This document shows positions 47,901 through 57,290 of a DNA stretch of 64,000 nt, in pieces (within the stretch, counting starts at the first letter, position 1; each line of letters starts with the position of its first letter). The stretch is taken from NCBI GenBank assembly GCA_033239525.1, contig BSYO01000026.1:9642457-9706456 (forward strand), written 5' to 3'. Source of the DNA: Nepenthes gracilis. Lineage: Eukaryota; Streptophyta; Magnoliopsida; Caryophyllales; Nepenthaceae. The notes under the pieces were generated by a model. The model ran no database searches and had not been told where the DNA came from. It saw only the letters and a list, made by a program, of their open reading frames with translations. The translations under genes and the position numbers were made by a program.

Positions 47901-50900
47901 CTTTTACTGTCTGGGGTTTGTTTGCTATTTTTTTCTTTTTTTTCTCTCTTTTCTTTTTTTTTAATCTTTTTTTTCCTTTTTTTTTCTCTTTTTTCTCCTA
48001 CCTGCGTCAAGACACAGATGCAAAAGAGAGAGAAGGGATGCAGCTGCTTAGTGCGTGCCCTCCTTTTCACGCGGCGACGACAACACTCGTTTAGTCTGGC
48101 AACGGCGACGACGATGAAGGTGACGGCGATGACAAAGATGGACGCAGACGAAGGAGATAAAGACGAGGACAAAGATGATGAAGCGTAGACGAAGAGGTGG
48201 AAGGCAAAGAAGAAGACGATGAAGACTCGGCAAAACCCGATTCGGGACTTCTTCTCTCTCTACTCCCTTTTTTTGTTGTCTATCTGAAGGAGTGATGTGG
48301 CTACTAGGTTTGGATCGGTCTCGGCTCGAGCGTGTGGGTAGGTTTTGTTTTTGTTGATGGCGGTGGAATTTGGTCGCTGGGTGGTGGTCGATTAGGGTTT
48401 AGGGTGAGTGGGCGGTTAGGGTTTCTGATAGTTTGGATGGTCGTTTGGGTGTGTTTTGACTTGGCAGTGATTGAAGTGGTGGTGGTCAGCGACGGCGTGG
48501 AGGATGGCTTTAGTGAGTATGGTTCTCCGGCCTCTAGCTGTGGCTGCTCCGTTTACTCTCCTTTTTTATTTTTTATTTTTTTGCACATTTTTTTTCCTTG
48601 TTGACAAAGACGGTGTTCTTACAAAATTACACTTTTTTTTTTTTTTTGCAATATAAGGAGGAGGCAGAACTGTCGAGACTTTGCTTGCAAGAAGAGAGGC
48701 TAAACTGTTTGCGGTGGTGTGGTGGTGGGAGTCACGTGGACGAAACTGTTGCCGGAGGTGGTGACGGGGTTGAAGGCCATGGACCGGAGGAGTTGGCGAT
48801 GACGCTAATGGTATTTGGTTGTACGGGATTAGTCTCTGATACCAAAATTGATGTAGGGAAGGGGAAGAGTAAGAGAAGGGAAATAGAAATTAGGGGAGGG
48901 GGAGAAACAGAAGAAGAACTAGGGAAAGGAGAAAGACAAACCATGGGAGAGAGAGAAGTAGAGACCAAGAAAGAGGAGAAAGATTACAATCAATCAAATT
49001 TTGTTCAATTTATCAATATTGATTCACACAATAGAGGTAGATTTTTATATAGAGAATCCTATGCTTAGGATAATTAGAAATAAAATTACAATCAAATAAC
49101 TCCTAATTGGAAAATAAAATTAATTTGAAAATAAAAATTAAATCTCTACTAATTAATAATTAAATCTATTATAAAAATAAAATCAAATTTAATTTGGAAA
49201 TAAAATCAAATAAAATCTGCATCTCTGATATCCGCATCATGTTCAATGTGGTTATGTTTGATGGGATGCAACAATAATTACATAAAAAAAAGGCTAGCAT
49301 AAACTTTCGGAGGCAAGCTGGAATAGTTGGTTCATCAGGGCTTGGAAGGTTGCTGGAGCATTAGTAAGTCCGAATGGCATTATTGTGAACTCATAATGAT
49401 ATGACCCTGGCGGGTTTTAAAGGCTGTTTTGGAAATGTTAGGCACATGCATCCTTATTTGGTGATATATGGATCTCAAACCAATCTTTAGAAAAAAATTG
49501 TGGCACCGTGGAGTTCACCCTACGAATCATCAATGATGGGTATGGAAAATTTGTCTTTGAATGACATTGAATGAGATGTCTGTAATCTATACCCATTCAC
49601 ACTGTATTGTATAATGCATATTGTTTATTTATGAGAAATGACTGCATTATAGTTGTAATCAGATCACTTGTGCTATATCTTACAGGAAAGGAAGTCTGCA
49701 CCAAATTTCTGCCCAGTGATTGCGAAGTCCGGAGATGTTAATTCGTGTGTTTATGGTCATAAGTGTCGTTACAGCCATGACATGGAAGCCTATAAGGCTC
49801 AGGTATTTGTGTGTGTGCCTTAATCATCGGTAATACACAAGCTATCTCTTATCTCCTATAAATAATTAAAATAATAGCTGATGTCTATGTTCACATGGCA
49901 CCTTTGATGCAGAAACCAGCTGATCTGGAGGGTGTCTGTCCTTTCATTTTTTCTGAAAGGAGATGCCCGTACGGGCTGTCCTGTAGATTTTCTAGTACAC
50001 ATAAAGATGATATCCCTATGGGAAATTTGGATGTAGAGAAGGGAATCTTTGAAGTCAATGGATTAAACAAAGATGTTCAAAAGCTTTTATGGAAAAATAA
50101 GATGAAGTTTCCAAAGGCAGATGCTACTCTCAAGCTGCTCGGGTGTGTGGTATGGAATAAAAAATTCTATCCTTCTTGTTAGGATGTGCTTCCTTTTACC
50201 TTTGTATCTCCTGTCCAGTGCCTGTTTCTACCCCTGTTTCCTGCTTCTCTTTTAACAAATAAAAGAGGAGCCTAATTGGATGGGCTTCTTTAGCATTTTT
50301 TTCAGAGTTGATGCCCTTTTCAAACAGACAAATTGTCTAAAGCTTGATGCCTTAACTTTGTAAACATTAAATTGATGATATACAAATATCTTTAGGTCTG
50401 ATTGTCTTCAGATGATGTTGATACATTAATCACTGATCTCTTGATGTCTAACAGATGAACTGATAGAGGTTAGCATTAGCATAGATTTGATTGCTGTACT
50501 TTTGTGTCTTAGTATTAAATGACTCATATATTTGTCCTTGGTATCTTGTAGTTTGTTCCATGTTGTTGATCTGACTAGACAATACTATTTGCAGTGAGAA
50601 ATTTTTATCTGCTAATTCTGTGTTTTTTTCCTGCATTCATGATGTTTTCAATTCATTGCAGGTGAAGGGCAGCTTGAAAATAAAAACTGTGAAAGACAGG
50701 GAAGAAGCTGAGCATTCAATCTCAAATGGATCTCATGGTCTTCAGGAAAATGGTTGCAAGAAGGAAGATGACTTGGGCAGCAACGTGGATTGCTATCCAG
50801 AAATCCTTGAAGAGAATGCCGAGGATGAAGAAGTTGTTGCTGACGAAAGTAGACTCCTGAAGAAAGCAAAGTCTGTAAATGATGATAAATGTTCTTCCGA

Positions 50901-53900
50901 TGAAGTAAATAATGGTAGTTTTTCTACTGGAGCTTATATTTTGTTGTATCTTATATCCTTTTTCTACTTATTTATGTAGCTTATTGATACAACTTAGCCT
51001 TTATGTTACTGCAGCAGATGCAAGTGCCTCAGAGAAAGGTATTGAGAACAGCTGCTCTGAAGCTCCGCAGCAAAGTGCAAGAGATGACATGCTTCCAGAA
51101 ACTGACATCAGCTTAAAATTACATCGCCGTGAAAAGAAGCTGATAGATTTTAGCAGGAAGATGTATCTTGCGCCTCTCACCACTGTGGGCAACCTTCCTT
51201 TCCGAAGGGTTTGCAAGGTGTTAGGCGCAGATGTAACATGTGGTGAAATGGCGATGTGTTCAAATCTCCTTCAGGTCTGCGTTGGTGTAACTGCTATTGA
51301 AACATTATGAGCATGCTGATGGCATCAAGTAATAATATACAATCAGGATTTTGACTTCAATAATTCATCCTTTTATGAAGTGCAAATTTTAATCTTATTA
51401 TTTAGTGACCGACACTTGTCACTCCTAAACATTACATCAACGAAGCCTTTAGTCACACTAGGCGGAGTCAATTATGTAAATTCACTTTCGTGATTCCACT
51501 TAATTTAGTACAATATCCTTGATAGTAAAAAAGTAATTCTGAATCATTTTTATCACTTTATTTCAAGTTTTCCTAAGCCTTCTTCATTAATATCTTCCAA
51601 CTATAACTAAGTCACATTTTTGCATATAGGTTTTATTTGCCCTATGTTATAAGTGGTTTAGATGCTCAAAGGTCATTCTCTCATCTCATTTTCTTCATGT
51701 GCATTTTTTGAACATATACGAATGTTATTTTATATTTTGCTTTTTAGTGTGATTATGCTTACCGATCTTAACATTCTAACTTTTATATGCTTGCTTTTTA
51801 AACATGCTGTTTGGTTGCTCAACATTCTAAATAATAAAATATAGTGGGTCTAATATACAAAACACATCTAATGTTCTCTATTTTAACCAACCTACATAAT
51901 CCTATAAGTTATTGTTGATATCTCTTTTGATTTTTTTATTATTCCTGATAAATGATTCACATGAGTTTTAGCTTGTAAATAGCCATCTGTTCCTACTAAT
52001 TAAGATCTGTTATGGATGAAAACCTTATCTTGTTTATTGTACAATCTAAGCATGCTGCCCTGCTAGCATTGATAAAAATGTCTTACCCTCACATATTTCC
52101 ATTTTGAAGGGCTGTCTGTTTTGCTCATAAGGTCAAAACCTGAGAAGCGATTACTTATCTTTTGGTTCCCCTTTCTCTACTCATCATTAGTTTTTGTTAT
52201 TTGTGGTGCAAGTTCATTAATTTTATATTTCTTACTGATTTTTTGCTTCTCTACTAACTCCCCTTTCTCTGCTCATCATTAATTTCTGTTATTTGTGGTG
52301 TAAATTCATTAATTTTATATTTCTTACTGATTTTATTGTGTAAAAAGGGTCAAGCTTCAGAATGGGCACTTCTGAGAAGGCATTCATCCGAGGATGTCTT
52401 TGGTGTACAAATATGTGGTGCATATCCTGATATTGTTGCACGTGCTGTTGAACTTATAGATCAAGAATGCTCAGTGGACTTCATTGATATAAATATGGGT
52501 TGCCCAATTGATATTGTTGTGAACAAAGGGGCAGGATCCGCCCTTCTCACAAAACCATTGCGGATGAAAAATGTTATCCAATCAGCTTCTGCCACAGCAG
52601 ACAAACCTATTACCGTCAAGGTCCCTCCCTCATATCTTGAGTGATTGCATGCTCTGATATTTGCCATGGATGAAAATATTGATATTTGTTGTGGCTATAT
52701 TAATATTAAACAATATATATCGATATTGAATATAGCAAAAGCAAAAAAATTTCTAAAAATTATAAGCTGATAAGATTGTATTGGTCGATATATCAGCTAT
52801 ATCATTTGATATATTGCGATGTCTCCTTTGTTTATTTCCTTCTTGTTTCCAATTATATTTGCGCAAGATGTATCATACCACTGTCTTTTCCCTCTGCCTA
52901 TCAGGTACGAACAGGCTACATTGAAGGAAGGAATCGAATTGATTCATTAATTGCAGATATAGGTCTTTGGGGAGCAAGTGCAGTAACAATACATGGCCGC
53001 TCACGCCAGCAACGATATAGCAAGCTTGCTGATTGGGAATACATAAACATGTGTGCTAAAAAGGCTCCTGATGGTCTGCAAGTTCTTGGAAATGGAGATG
53101 TTTTCTCATTTGTAGACTGGAACAAACACATATCTGACTGCCCGGAGCTGTCTACGTGCATGATTGCTCGAGGAGCACTAATAAAGGTCCGTGTTTTTGA
53201 GCTGTGGGTGAAACCTTAACTTCCATTACCATTTGTATTGCCAATGGATGAAAATATTAGCATTGGTATTAGCTGTGGTCATATCAGTATCGGATGTATC
53301 GGTATCTGATATTTTAGAAGGGAAAAGATTTTAAAAAATCATAAGCCGATAGGATTATATTGGTTGATATATTGGCCTTATAGGATGTTATTTTGAATAT
53401 CAGTCGAAATGATGCGCTGTATAGCCAATACTAAAACATATTGTGGTATTGGCTGGATATTGGATATCAATATAAATCGGTCGATATTTATAATATCAAT
53501 CGATGTCTACATCAATGGTATTGTCCCTTTCTTTTGAAGTCATAGAAGACTTCCTCTTAACTTTTGTTTTTAATGAGCTTTGCAGCCATGGATATTCACT
53601 GAAATTAAGGATCAAAAGAATTGGGACATCAGCTCTGGCGAAAGGCTTGATATTTTGAAAGATTATGTACGCTTTGGACTGGAACATTGGGGTTCCGACT
53701 CGAAAGGTAGGTAGGTAGGGGATTCTTTCACTGGAAGGCATTCATTTGTTTGCATGCCCTCATGATTTTAGGAAAAAAAAAAAATGAAACTATGCTGTTG
53801 TTGTTATGTGAGATTTCAAAGGTGTATTTCCACTTAAGCATATATCCTTTTACATTTATTAAATTTAGAATGGAACAACATGATGCACAAAGTTCACTCC

Positions 53901-55741
53901 ATTCGTGGGTTTTAGGGATGGGTTGGATCAATTGGGGTATATTGTACAAGTATTACCTTGCATTATACAAGAGATATTATCTACAATTTGAATCCGTGTT
54001 TACATAGTGATGCAATAACTGTGGTGCAAAAATTTTCCTTCCCGTTATATTTATTTAAGAAAATGATTTAGGATACATTTGGATAAAGTAGCGGCTCATC
54101 TATCCATCTATTTCTATCCATTTATTTCTATAAGGTTCCACTCTTAGAATTATTTCACATAACATAATATATTTAGTAATTTATTGAAATTTTTAATAGT
54201 TACAATCCAGCATGGTTTTGTTATATTTATTAAAGAAGGTATTTCCTTTAATATGCCCAGTTTTTGATGTAAATAAGGATATTTATGTAATTAAGGAATC
54301 GACTATCTTCTTATTTTATAAATAACATAATTATTTATCATTTGTTAAGAATAATTAGTGGTGATTTTTTTTGGATTATGAGGGTGTTTTTCAAATTTAA
54401 ATTAGAGGAAGTTTTATTAACTTCTATCAACTCTAAATTTACAAAGCATCTAAAAAAACTGTACACTGACTCCCCACGCACAAATTTCCGCGAAGTATCA
54501 TAAAGAAAGAGAGATAAAAGTGAAGAGAGTGATAATCGATTACAAGTTTTTCGAAAAAATAATGCTGAGCATAATTTTGGATATGTCATTAATGCCTTAT
54601 TCCGTGTTATTGATTGTAAAATAACCTGATAATTTAATGGCCCATGAAATGTTCTTAATGTAATGAAGTCTTACATCTGCTTGTGTGGATGGAACATCAA
54701 TCATCTATGGGTGATCTATGGATGTCTAAAAATTGTCTTTCTGACATTATCCTCTATTTGATTGTCTTTGTAGGTGTAGAGACGACAAGGCATTTCTTGT
54801 TGGAATGGCTTAGCTATACCTGTAGGTATATTCCTGTTGGTCTGTTGGATGTCATTCCTCAGCGGTTGAACTGGCGGCCTCCATCTTACTGTGGTCGCAA
54901 TGACCTTGAAACTTTGATGGCCTCTGATTCTGCAGCTGATTGGGTTAGTCAATTTTGTCTTCCTGATGAATTCGAACAGCCGATGCTCATCTAATCTGAT
55001 AAATTTGGAGCAATATTTGTAGACAAAGTGAAAAAAGATACTTCTCTACTGAAAGTAGAGAAGGTGCAAACTTTATACTAATTTTGATTTTCTATATAAA
55101 AAATAATTATATTTCTAACTTTGTTTTTTCATAAGTTTTAAATTTGTTGAATAAGTTCAGTTTTAAGAACAAAACAAAATAATAAAAGCTGTAGATGGGT
55201 TGTTTAGTAGTTGGATATATAACAAAACTCAAATATACATAGAGAAATGCTACTTATCTCGCTAACTTCCAACCATATTAGAACCCATTCTCTATAGAGA
55301 AATACTATTTATATATGCAGTTATATACTCAGCTGTACTGAAATGACTAAAAGTAGGTGCGGGTTTTGTTCTATTTTAATTCTCTCTGTCCATACCAAAA
55401 ATAATAATTTTGATACAGCTGAGTGTACAATTGGGTGTATGAATAATACTACTCTTCTCTATATGTGAGGTCTATTTTATTTTATTTTATTTTATTTTAT
55501 TGTTCCCAAATCCAAATGGGCCATACATGTGAAGAGTAGGATGAAGGTGGGTTATAAATGAGTTGAATAAGTAACTTTTATCATTTACAAGAGGTTGATT
55601 ATGTTTTTCCATTCTTTCTTTCCCCCATAACCCTTTCTGCAGATTCAGATCTCTGAAATGTTGCTGGGCAAAGTTCCTGCTAACTTCATCTTCACCCCAA
55701 AGCATAAATCTAATGCTTATGACAGTGCAGAAAATGGCTGA
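38922..55741 (+). CDS. DUS3: tRNA-dihydrouridine(47) synthase [NAD(P)+]-like, Dus3 family (ten exons)
   Basis: Dus3 enzymes are FMN-dependent and reduce uridine 47 in the tRNA variable loop. Exons: 38922-39191, 49686-49802, 49913-50149, 50662-50914, 51015-51274, 52348-52620, 52905-53186, 53586-53706, 54774-54943 and 55643-55741. All are GT–AG with matching phases, giving 693 codons plus TGA, close to the roughly 700-residue plant homologue. Residues 1-90 are a disordered basic tail ending [16 protein letters not shown] finger 1 is C99-C111-C117-H121; finger 2 is C138-C147-C153-H159. An acidic linker covers about 209-320. The Dus barrel begins at [15 protein letters not shown] (343). It has the catalytic Cys431 in DINMGCP, the H500/R502 pair in [12 protein letters not shown], and the FMN-phosphate loops VLGNGDVFS and [13 protein letters not shown]. 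The end is [13 protein letters not shown]. No stop or frameshift was found. Confidence 0.94.
39746..40238 (-). repeat. 3' LTR of the outer Gypsy element
   Basis: On the minus strand the LTR starts TGTCAAGAAGTGAGC just after a polypurine tract (AGAAGGGGGCAT) and ends near CCATGCTCAATCA. It is about 493 bp. No partner LTR survives in the window, so the ends rest on the TG…CA rule and the polypurine tract. Confidence 0.6.
40463..41480 (-). pseudogene. Gypsy integrase remnant (outer element)
   Basis: Minus-strand pieces match the end of Gypsy integrase. [20 protein letters not shown] and [11 protein letters not shown] lie at 40967-40743 (family: WLPWAEYWYNTSYHTSIK, TPFxALYGRxP). The tail [14 protein letters not shown] lies at 40690-40463 (family: IHPVFHVSQLKK). 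Scattered decayed matches continue up to about 41480. It has frequent stops. Confidence 0.75.
41509..42110 (-). pseudogene. Gypsy RNase H remnant (outer element)
   Basis: The best frame (41883-41509) reads [20 protein letters not shown], then [10 protein letters not shown] and [20 protein letters not shown], the closing part of Gypsy RNase H (family: RTDQKSLKxLLEQRI, [16 protein letters not shown]). It is followed by the linker [13 protein letters not shown] toward integrase. Upstream pieces up to about 42110 continue the domain with frame changes. Confidence 0.8.
42298..42713 (-). repeat. 3' LTR of the inner chromovirus
   Basis: The minus strand starts TGATGCGGACATC and ends CCCTACCTCA. It aligns with 48849-49239, sharing a GA-rich part, AAAGATCACAATCAATCAAA and AATTGGAAATAAA-type AT-rich blocks. 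It is some 25 bases longer than its partner because of small repeats. Confidence 0.85.
42800..43181 (-). pseudogene. Chromodomain remnant at the end of integrase
   Basis: The minus-strand frame carries a Pro-rich linker, then [20 protein letters not shown] followed by [12 protein letters not shown]. This fits the chromodomain fold of Reina-type chromoviruses (…RRGGYQKFLVKWKGRP…ATWITREEL). Chromodomains on integrases are thought to bind histone marks and steer insertion. Open for 81 codons in one frame, but separated from integrase by stops. Confidence 0.7.
43200..44200 (-). pseudogene. Integrase remnant of the inner chromovirus
   Basis: The minus-strand reading gives [53 protein letters not shown] and further matches, the order of the catalytic core of Gypsy integrase. 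The two catalytic Asp residues (VVVD and SDRD) are visible; the Glu region is decayed. Several stops and frameshifts are present. Confidence 0.75.
44400..45560 (-). pseudogene. Reverse transcriptase and RNase H remnant of the inner chromovirus
   Basis: The frame 45238-44921 has [20 protein letters not shown] with the catalytic YFDD, then [20 protein letters not shown] and [13 protein letters not shown], ending [19 protein letters not shown]. The frame 44890-44705 continues with [15 protein letters not shown] and [17 protein letters not shown], the connection and start of RNase H. Family spacing is kept. Stops separate the frames and the N-terminal part (45300-45560) is degraded. Confidence 0.8.
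45900..46400 (-). pseudogene. Protease remnant of the inner chromovirus
   Basis: The minus-strand reading gives [20 protein letters not shown], then a Trp-containing SWTD block and [15 protein letters not shown], characteristic of Reina/CRM-type aspartic protease. The active-site Asp-Ser/Thr-Gly region is at the edge of the readable part (near 46210-46240) and could not be judged intact. Confidence 0.65.
46600..47500 (-). pseudogene. Gag remnant of the inner chromovirus
   Basis: Minus-strand pieces around 46890-46680 read [39 protein letters not shown] and related blocks, matching the retrotransposon gag core (YVTEFDELLxRC, SRFRxGLRxDLRxEL). Pieces to about 47500 fit the gag N-terminus. No intact CCHC knuckle was seen. 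Confidence 0.6.
47560..48831 (-). other. Leader region between primer site and gag of the inner chromovirus
   Basis: About 1.2 kb without retroelement protein motifs. It includes a T/C-rich stretch near 47925-48000 and a GC-richer block at about 48020-48560 with repeated GACGACGATG-like words. Open frames on both strands here (127, 100, 90 and 156 codons) are low-complexity and partly run into the LTR. A captured host fragment cannot be excluded, but I recognise none. Confidence 0.45.
48849..49239 (-). repeat. 5' LTR of the inner chromovirus
   Basis: The minus strand begins TGATGCGGATATC and ends CCCTACATCA, three bases plus T before the primer site TGGTATCAGAGAC. It is the partner of 42298-42713. 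The TGTTC target copy lies at 49240-49244. Confidence 0.85.
49245..49615 (-). pseudogene. Outer Gypsy element, reverse transcriptase remnant
   Basis: The minus-strand reading in two frames gives decayed matches to the start of Gypsy reverse transcriptase near 49610-49480 and [10 protein letters not shown]. It then continues [20 protein letters not shown] at about 49380-49300 (family: [19 protein letters not shown]). The sequence then meets the inner element's target repeat. The upstream end of the outer element (5' LTR, gag, protease) is missing, with the break about 70 bases before the DUS3 exon 2 acceptor. Confidence 0.75.
51015..51017 (+). other. Tandem NAGNAG acceptor at DUS3 exon 5
   Basis: The acceptor reads GCAGCAG, so splicing after either AG keeps the frame. 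Use of the first gives Asn-Ala-Asp at the junction; use of the second drops the Ala. The site lies in the acidic linker outside the barrel, so both proteins should work. Confidence 0.6.
52660..52810. repeat. Repeat in DUS3 intron 6, related to 53240-53520
   Basis: The block from GCCATGGATGAAAATATT through ATAAGCTGATAAGATTGTAT to TTGGTCGATATATCAGC matches the block in intron 7 (GCCAATGGATGAAAATATT, ATAAGCCGATAGGATTATAT, TTGGTTGATATATTGGC). GATATTG/CAATATC words dominate. It is probably a short non-autonomous element. Confidence 0.55.
53240..53520. repeat. Repeat in DUS3 intron 7, related to 52660-52810
   Basis: This is the longer copy of the intron 6 repeat, rich in ATCGGTATC, GATATTGG and ATCAATATAAATCGG words that form many small inverted pairs. 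A distant GATATTGATAT-rich block also occurs at about 62430-62570. Confidence 0.55.
55290..55462. repeat. MITE-like element in DUS3 intron 9
   Basis: The left arm (AGAGAAATACTATTTATATA … ACTCAGCTGTACTGA) and the complement of the right arm (GAGAAGAGTAGTATTATTCA … ACTCAGCTGTATCA) are inverted copies of about 45 bases around a middle of about 70 bases. TCTAT is present at both outer flanks and may be a target duplication, though it overlaps the arm. Such short hairpin elements are common in plant introns. Confidence 0.55.
55471..55501. repeat. TTTTA microsatellite
   Basis: Six or so units of TTTTA in a row lie in DUS3 intron 9, next to the MITE-like element. Confidence 0.75.
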
Positions 55742-57290
55742 TTTCTGCAGTTCCCATTGATGCAACACTGGCTGGCCATCCATTGATGATCATTTTTTTT
55801 TCTTACTTTTTGAATTGCCTCTACATGGATTCCAGAATTTCAGATTCAGCAGTGGTACTAAATTGCTATGGAGAAATATTGAACTGAGAAATGCTTTGGG
55901 ACATTGTTAGGTGATGTAGTATCTGTTTATTTAATTATTTTTGTATGGATCCGTTAATATATAAATAGATAAGATATCAGGTTATCAAAACTATTAAATA
56001 ATGGATGTTTTCCTAACACGAGTTTAATGAATTATACCTGTGATTTGGCGAACTATTGAACGAATGCTTTTATGAATTTCTTTGATATGAAATTATTGTA
56101 AGGATGTCGTTCCGTCACACGTGCTTACCATTGTGTATGTGATGATCTAAGTAGTGATGGCAGTATTTTGGAAGCCAGATGTTTAAACAAGAAATTTAAA
56201 ATAAACTAAAAATGGTTGAATTATATGTGGAGATGGAAAATTAAGATTGAGAGTGATGCGTTGTTGAATTTGGATTATAGTACAAATTAGAGAGCCAAAG
56301 TTTGTTCATTGAGTTTAAAGAGAGTCTGGTTTCCGTACGTTCTTAATTTGGATTTTGTGCAATGCAACAAAGTACGATAAAAAAAAAAAATTGATGGGAT
56401 TTATTCTCTGGTATATTATTCGAAACTCAAGTTAGAAATTTTCTTTAAAGAAACGAAAATGAGATGATGTAAGTTTAAATGTTCGTAAAAATAATTCTTA
56501 TTTAGAGTTTGTACTTTTTTTAAAGCATTCAAGTGAGAGAGTGTGCGGTTCTGAATATTTTTAATTTATCTTTAGTTTTATTTAAGTGTCGACCTCTTTC
56601 TTGTTGAAAAAAAGAGTTTTTATAAAAGTTAGAGGGCGATTTATTTTTTTTGTCAACCGCCCAAAATACCATCAGGTAAATAAGATTTTGCTCAGTTGGC
56701 GGTTTCAACTGGCACCTAAGGCTGTTGATTCAACATAAGAGAGGAAAACTGCTTCGTTTATTGGCGTTGGTTCCGTTTTCATTTAAGGAGTGAACTATTC
56801 GGATAGAGCCGACGGGCGCGTTCACTGATTTGGATCACATTGGCCAATTGAGCTTCCATATTTCATGGGCCGAATCCTTGGGTGGATTTTTTCCTTCGGA
56901 CTGTCGGTAATAATACCCATCACTGGCCCTTCATTTCAGGAAGCTTGAAATTTAACCTTTTGGTATAATGGCCGAATGTAGTCATTTGTCCGAACCCATA
57001 CTCTTAGTTTGATGGGTTTAGTTGGCTAGCTGGATAAGGACTTTTAATCCAAGGGCTTCATCCAGATGAGGGCTATTAATCCAACGGGCCATATCTGTGC
57101 CATCAATAGTAGTATTAAATGCGAGCTTCTTCGAGTTCCGCACCATTCTTGGAAACGCAACAGTCATTATTACTAACTTTGAGCAATTTGACGTGTTGTA
57201 GAGCCCATGGGATGCTGACATGTATCACCGTCATAATGAGGCGTGCTTTTTTTTGAATTTTAATCTCAACGGTGTTGTTTCGACTCAAGT
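55742..57290. other. DUS3 3' UTR and intergenic DNA
   Basis: The first few hundred bases should be the DUS3 3' untranslated region; no standard AATAAA was fixed. Beyond about 56600 the composition becomes more mixed. It includes site-like words (TCAACCGCCC, GGGCCGAATCC) that may belong to the LTR of the element whose gag-like frames follow. No gene was recognised. Confidence 0.45.

Larger units (their letters stand above)
42298..49239 (-). mobile_element. Inner Gypsy chromovirus (Reina-like), full length but decayed
   Basis: This element of 6,942 bp has two LTRs (42298-42713 and 48849-49239) flanked by perfect 5-bp duplications TGTTC (42293-42297 and 49240-49244). On the minus strand the order is 5' LTR, primer site TGGTATCAGAGAC (48844-48832), a leader of about 1.2 kb, gag, protease, reverse transcriptase, RNase H, integrase, chromodomain, 3' LTR. 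Stops and frameshifts break every domain. It interrupts the outer Gypsy element between reverse transcriptase and RNase H, so it is the younger of the two insertions. Reina-like assignment rests on the protease and chromodomain motifs. Confidence 0.87.
39192..49685 (+). other. Intron 1 of DUS3 (about 10.5 kb) with nested Gypsy elements
   Basis: The donor follows the Glu codon GAG at 39191 (GAG|GTGCCG). The acceptor is TTACAG at 49685, directly before GAA-AGG-AAG. Both are in phase 0. Apart from about 550 bases at the 5' side and about 70 bases at the 3' side, the intron is occupied by one Gypsy element split by another. All retroelement coding DNA here is on the strand opposite to the gene. 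Confidence 0.85.

Noticed and set aside
47789..49068. Overlapping frames of 127, 100, 90 and 156 codons on both strands
   Set aside because: They lie in the leader and LTR of the inner chromovirus, are low-complexity (Lys/Glu or Phe/Ser runs), and match nothing.
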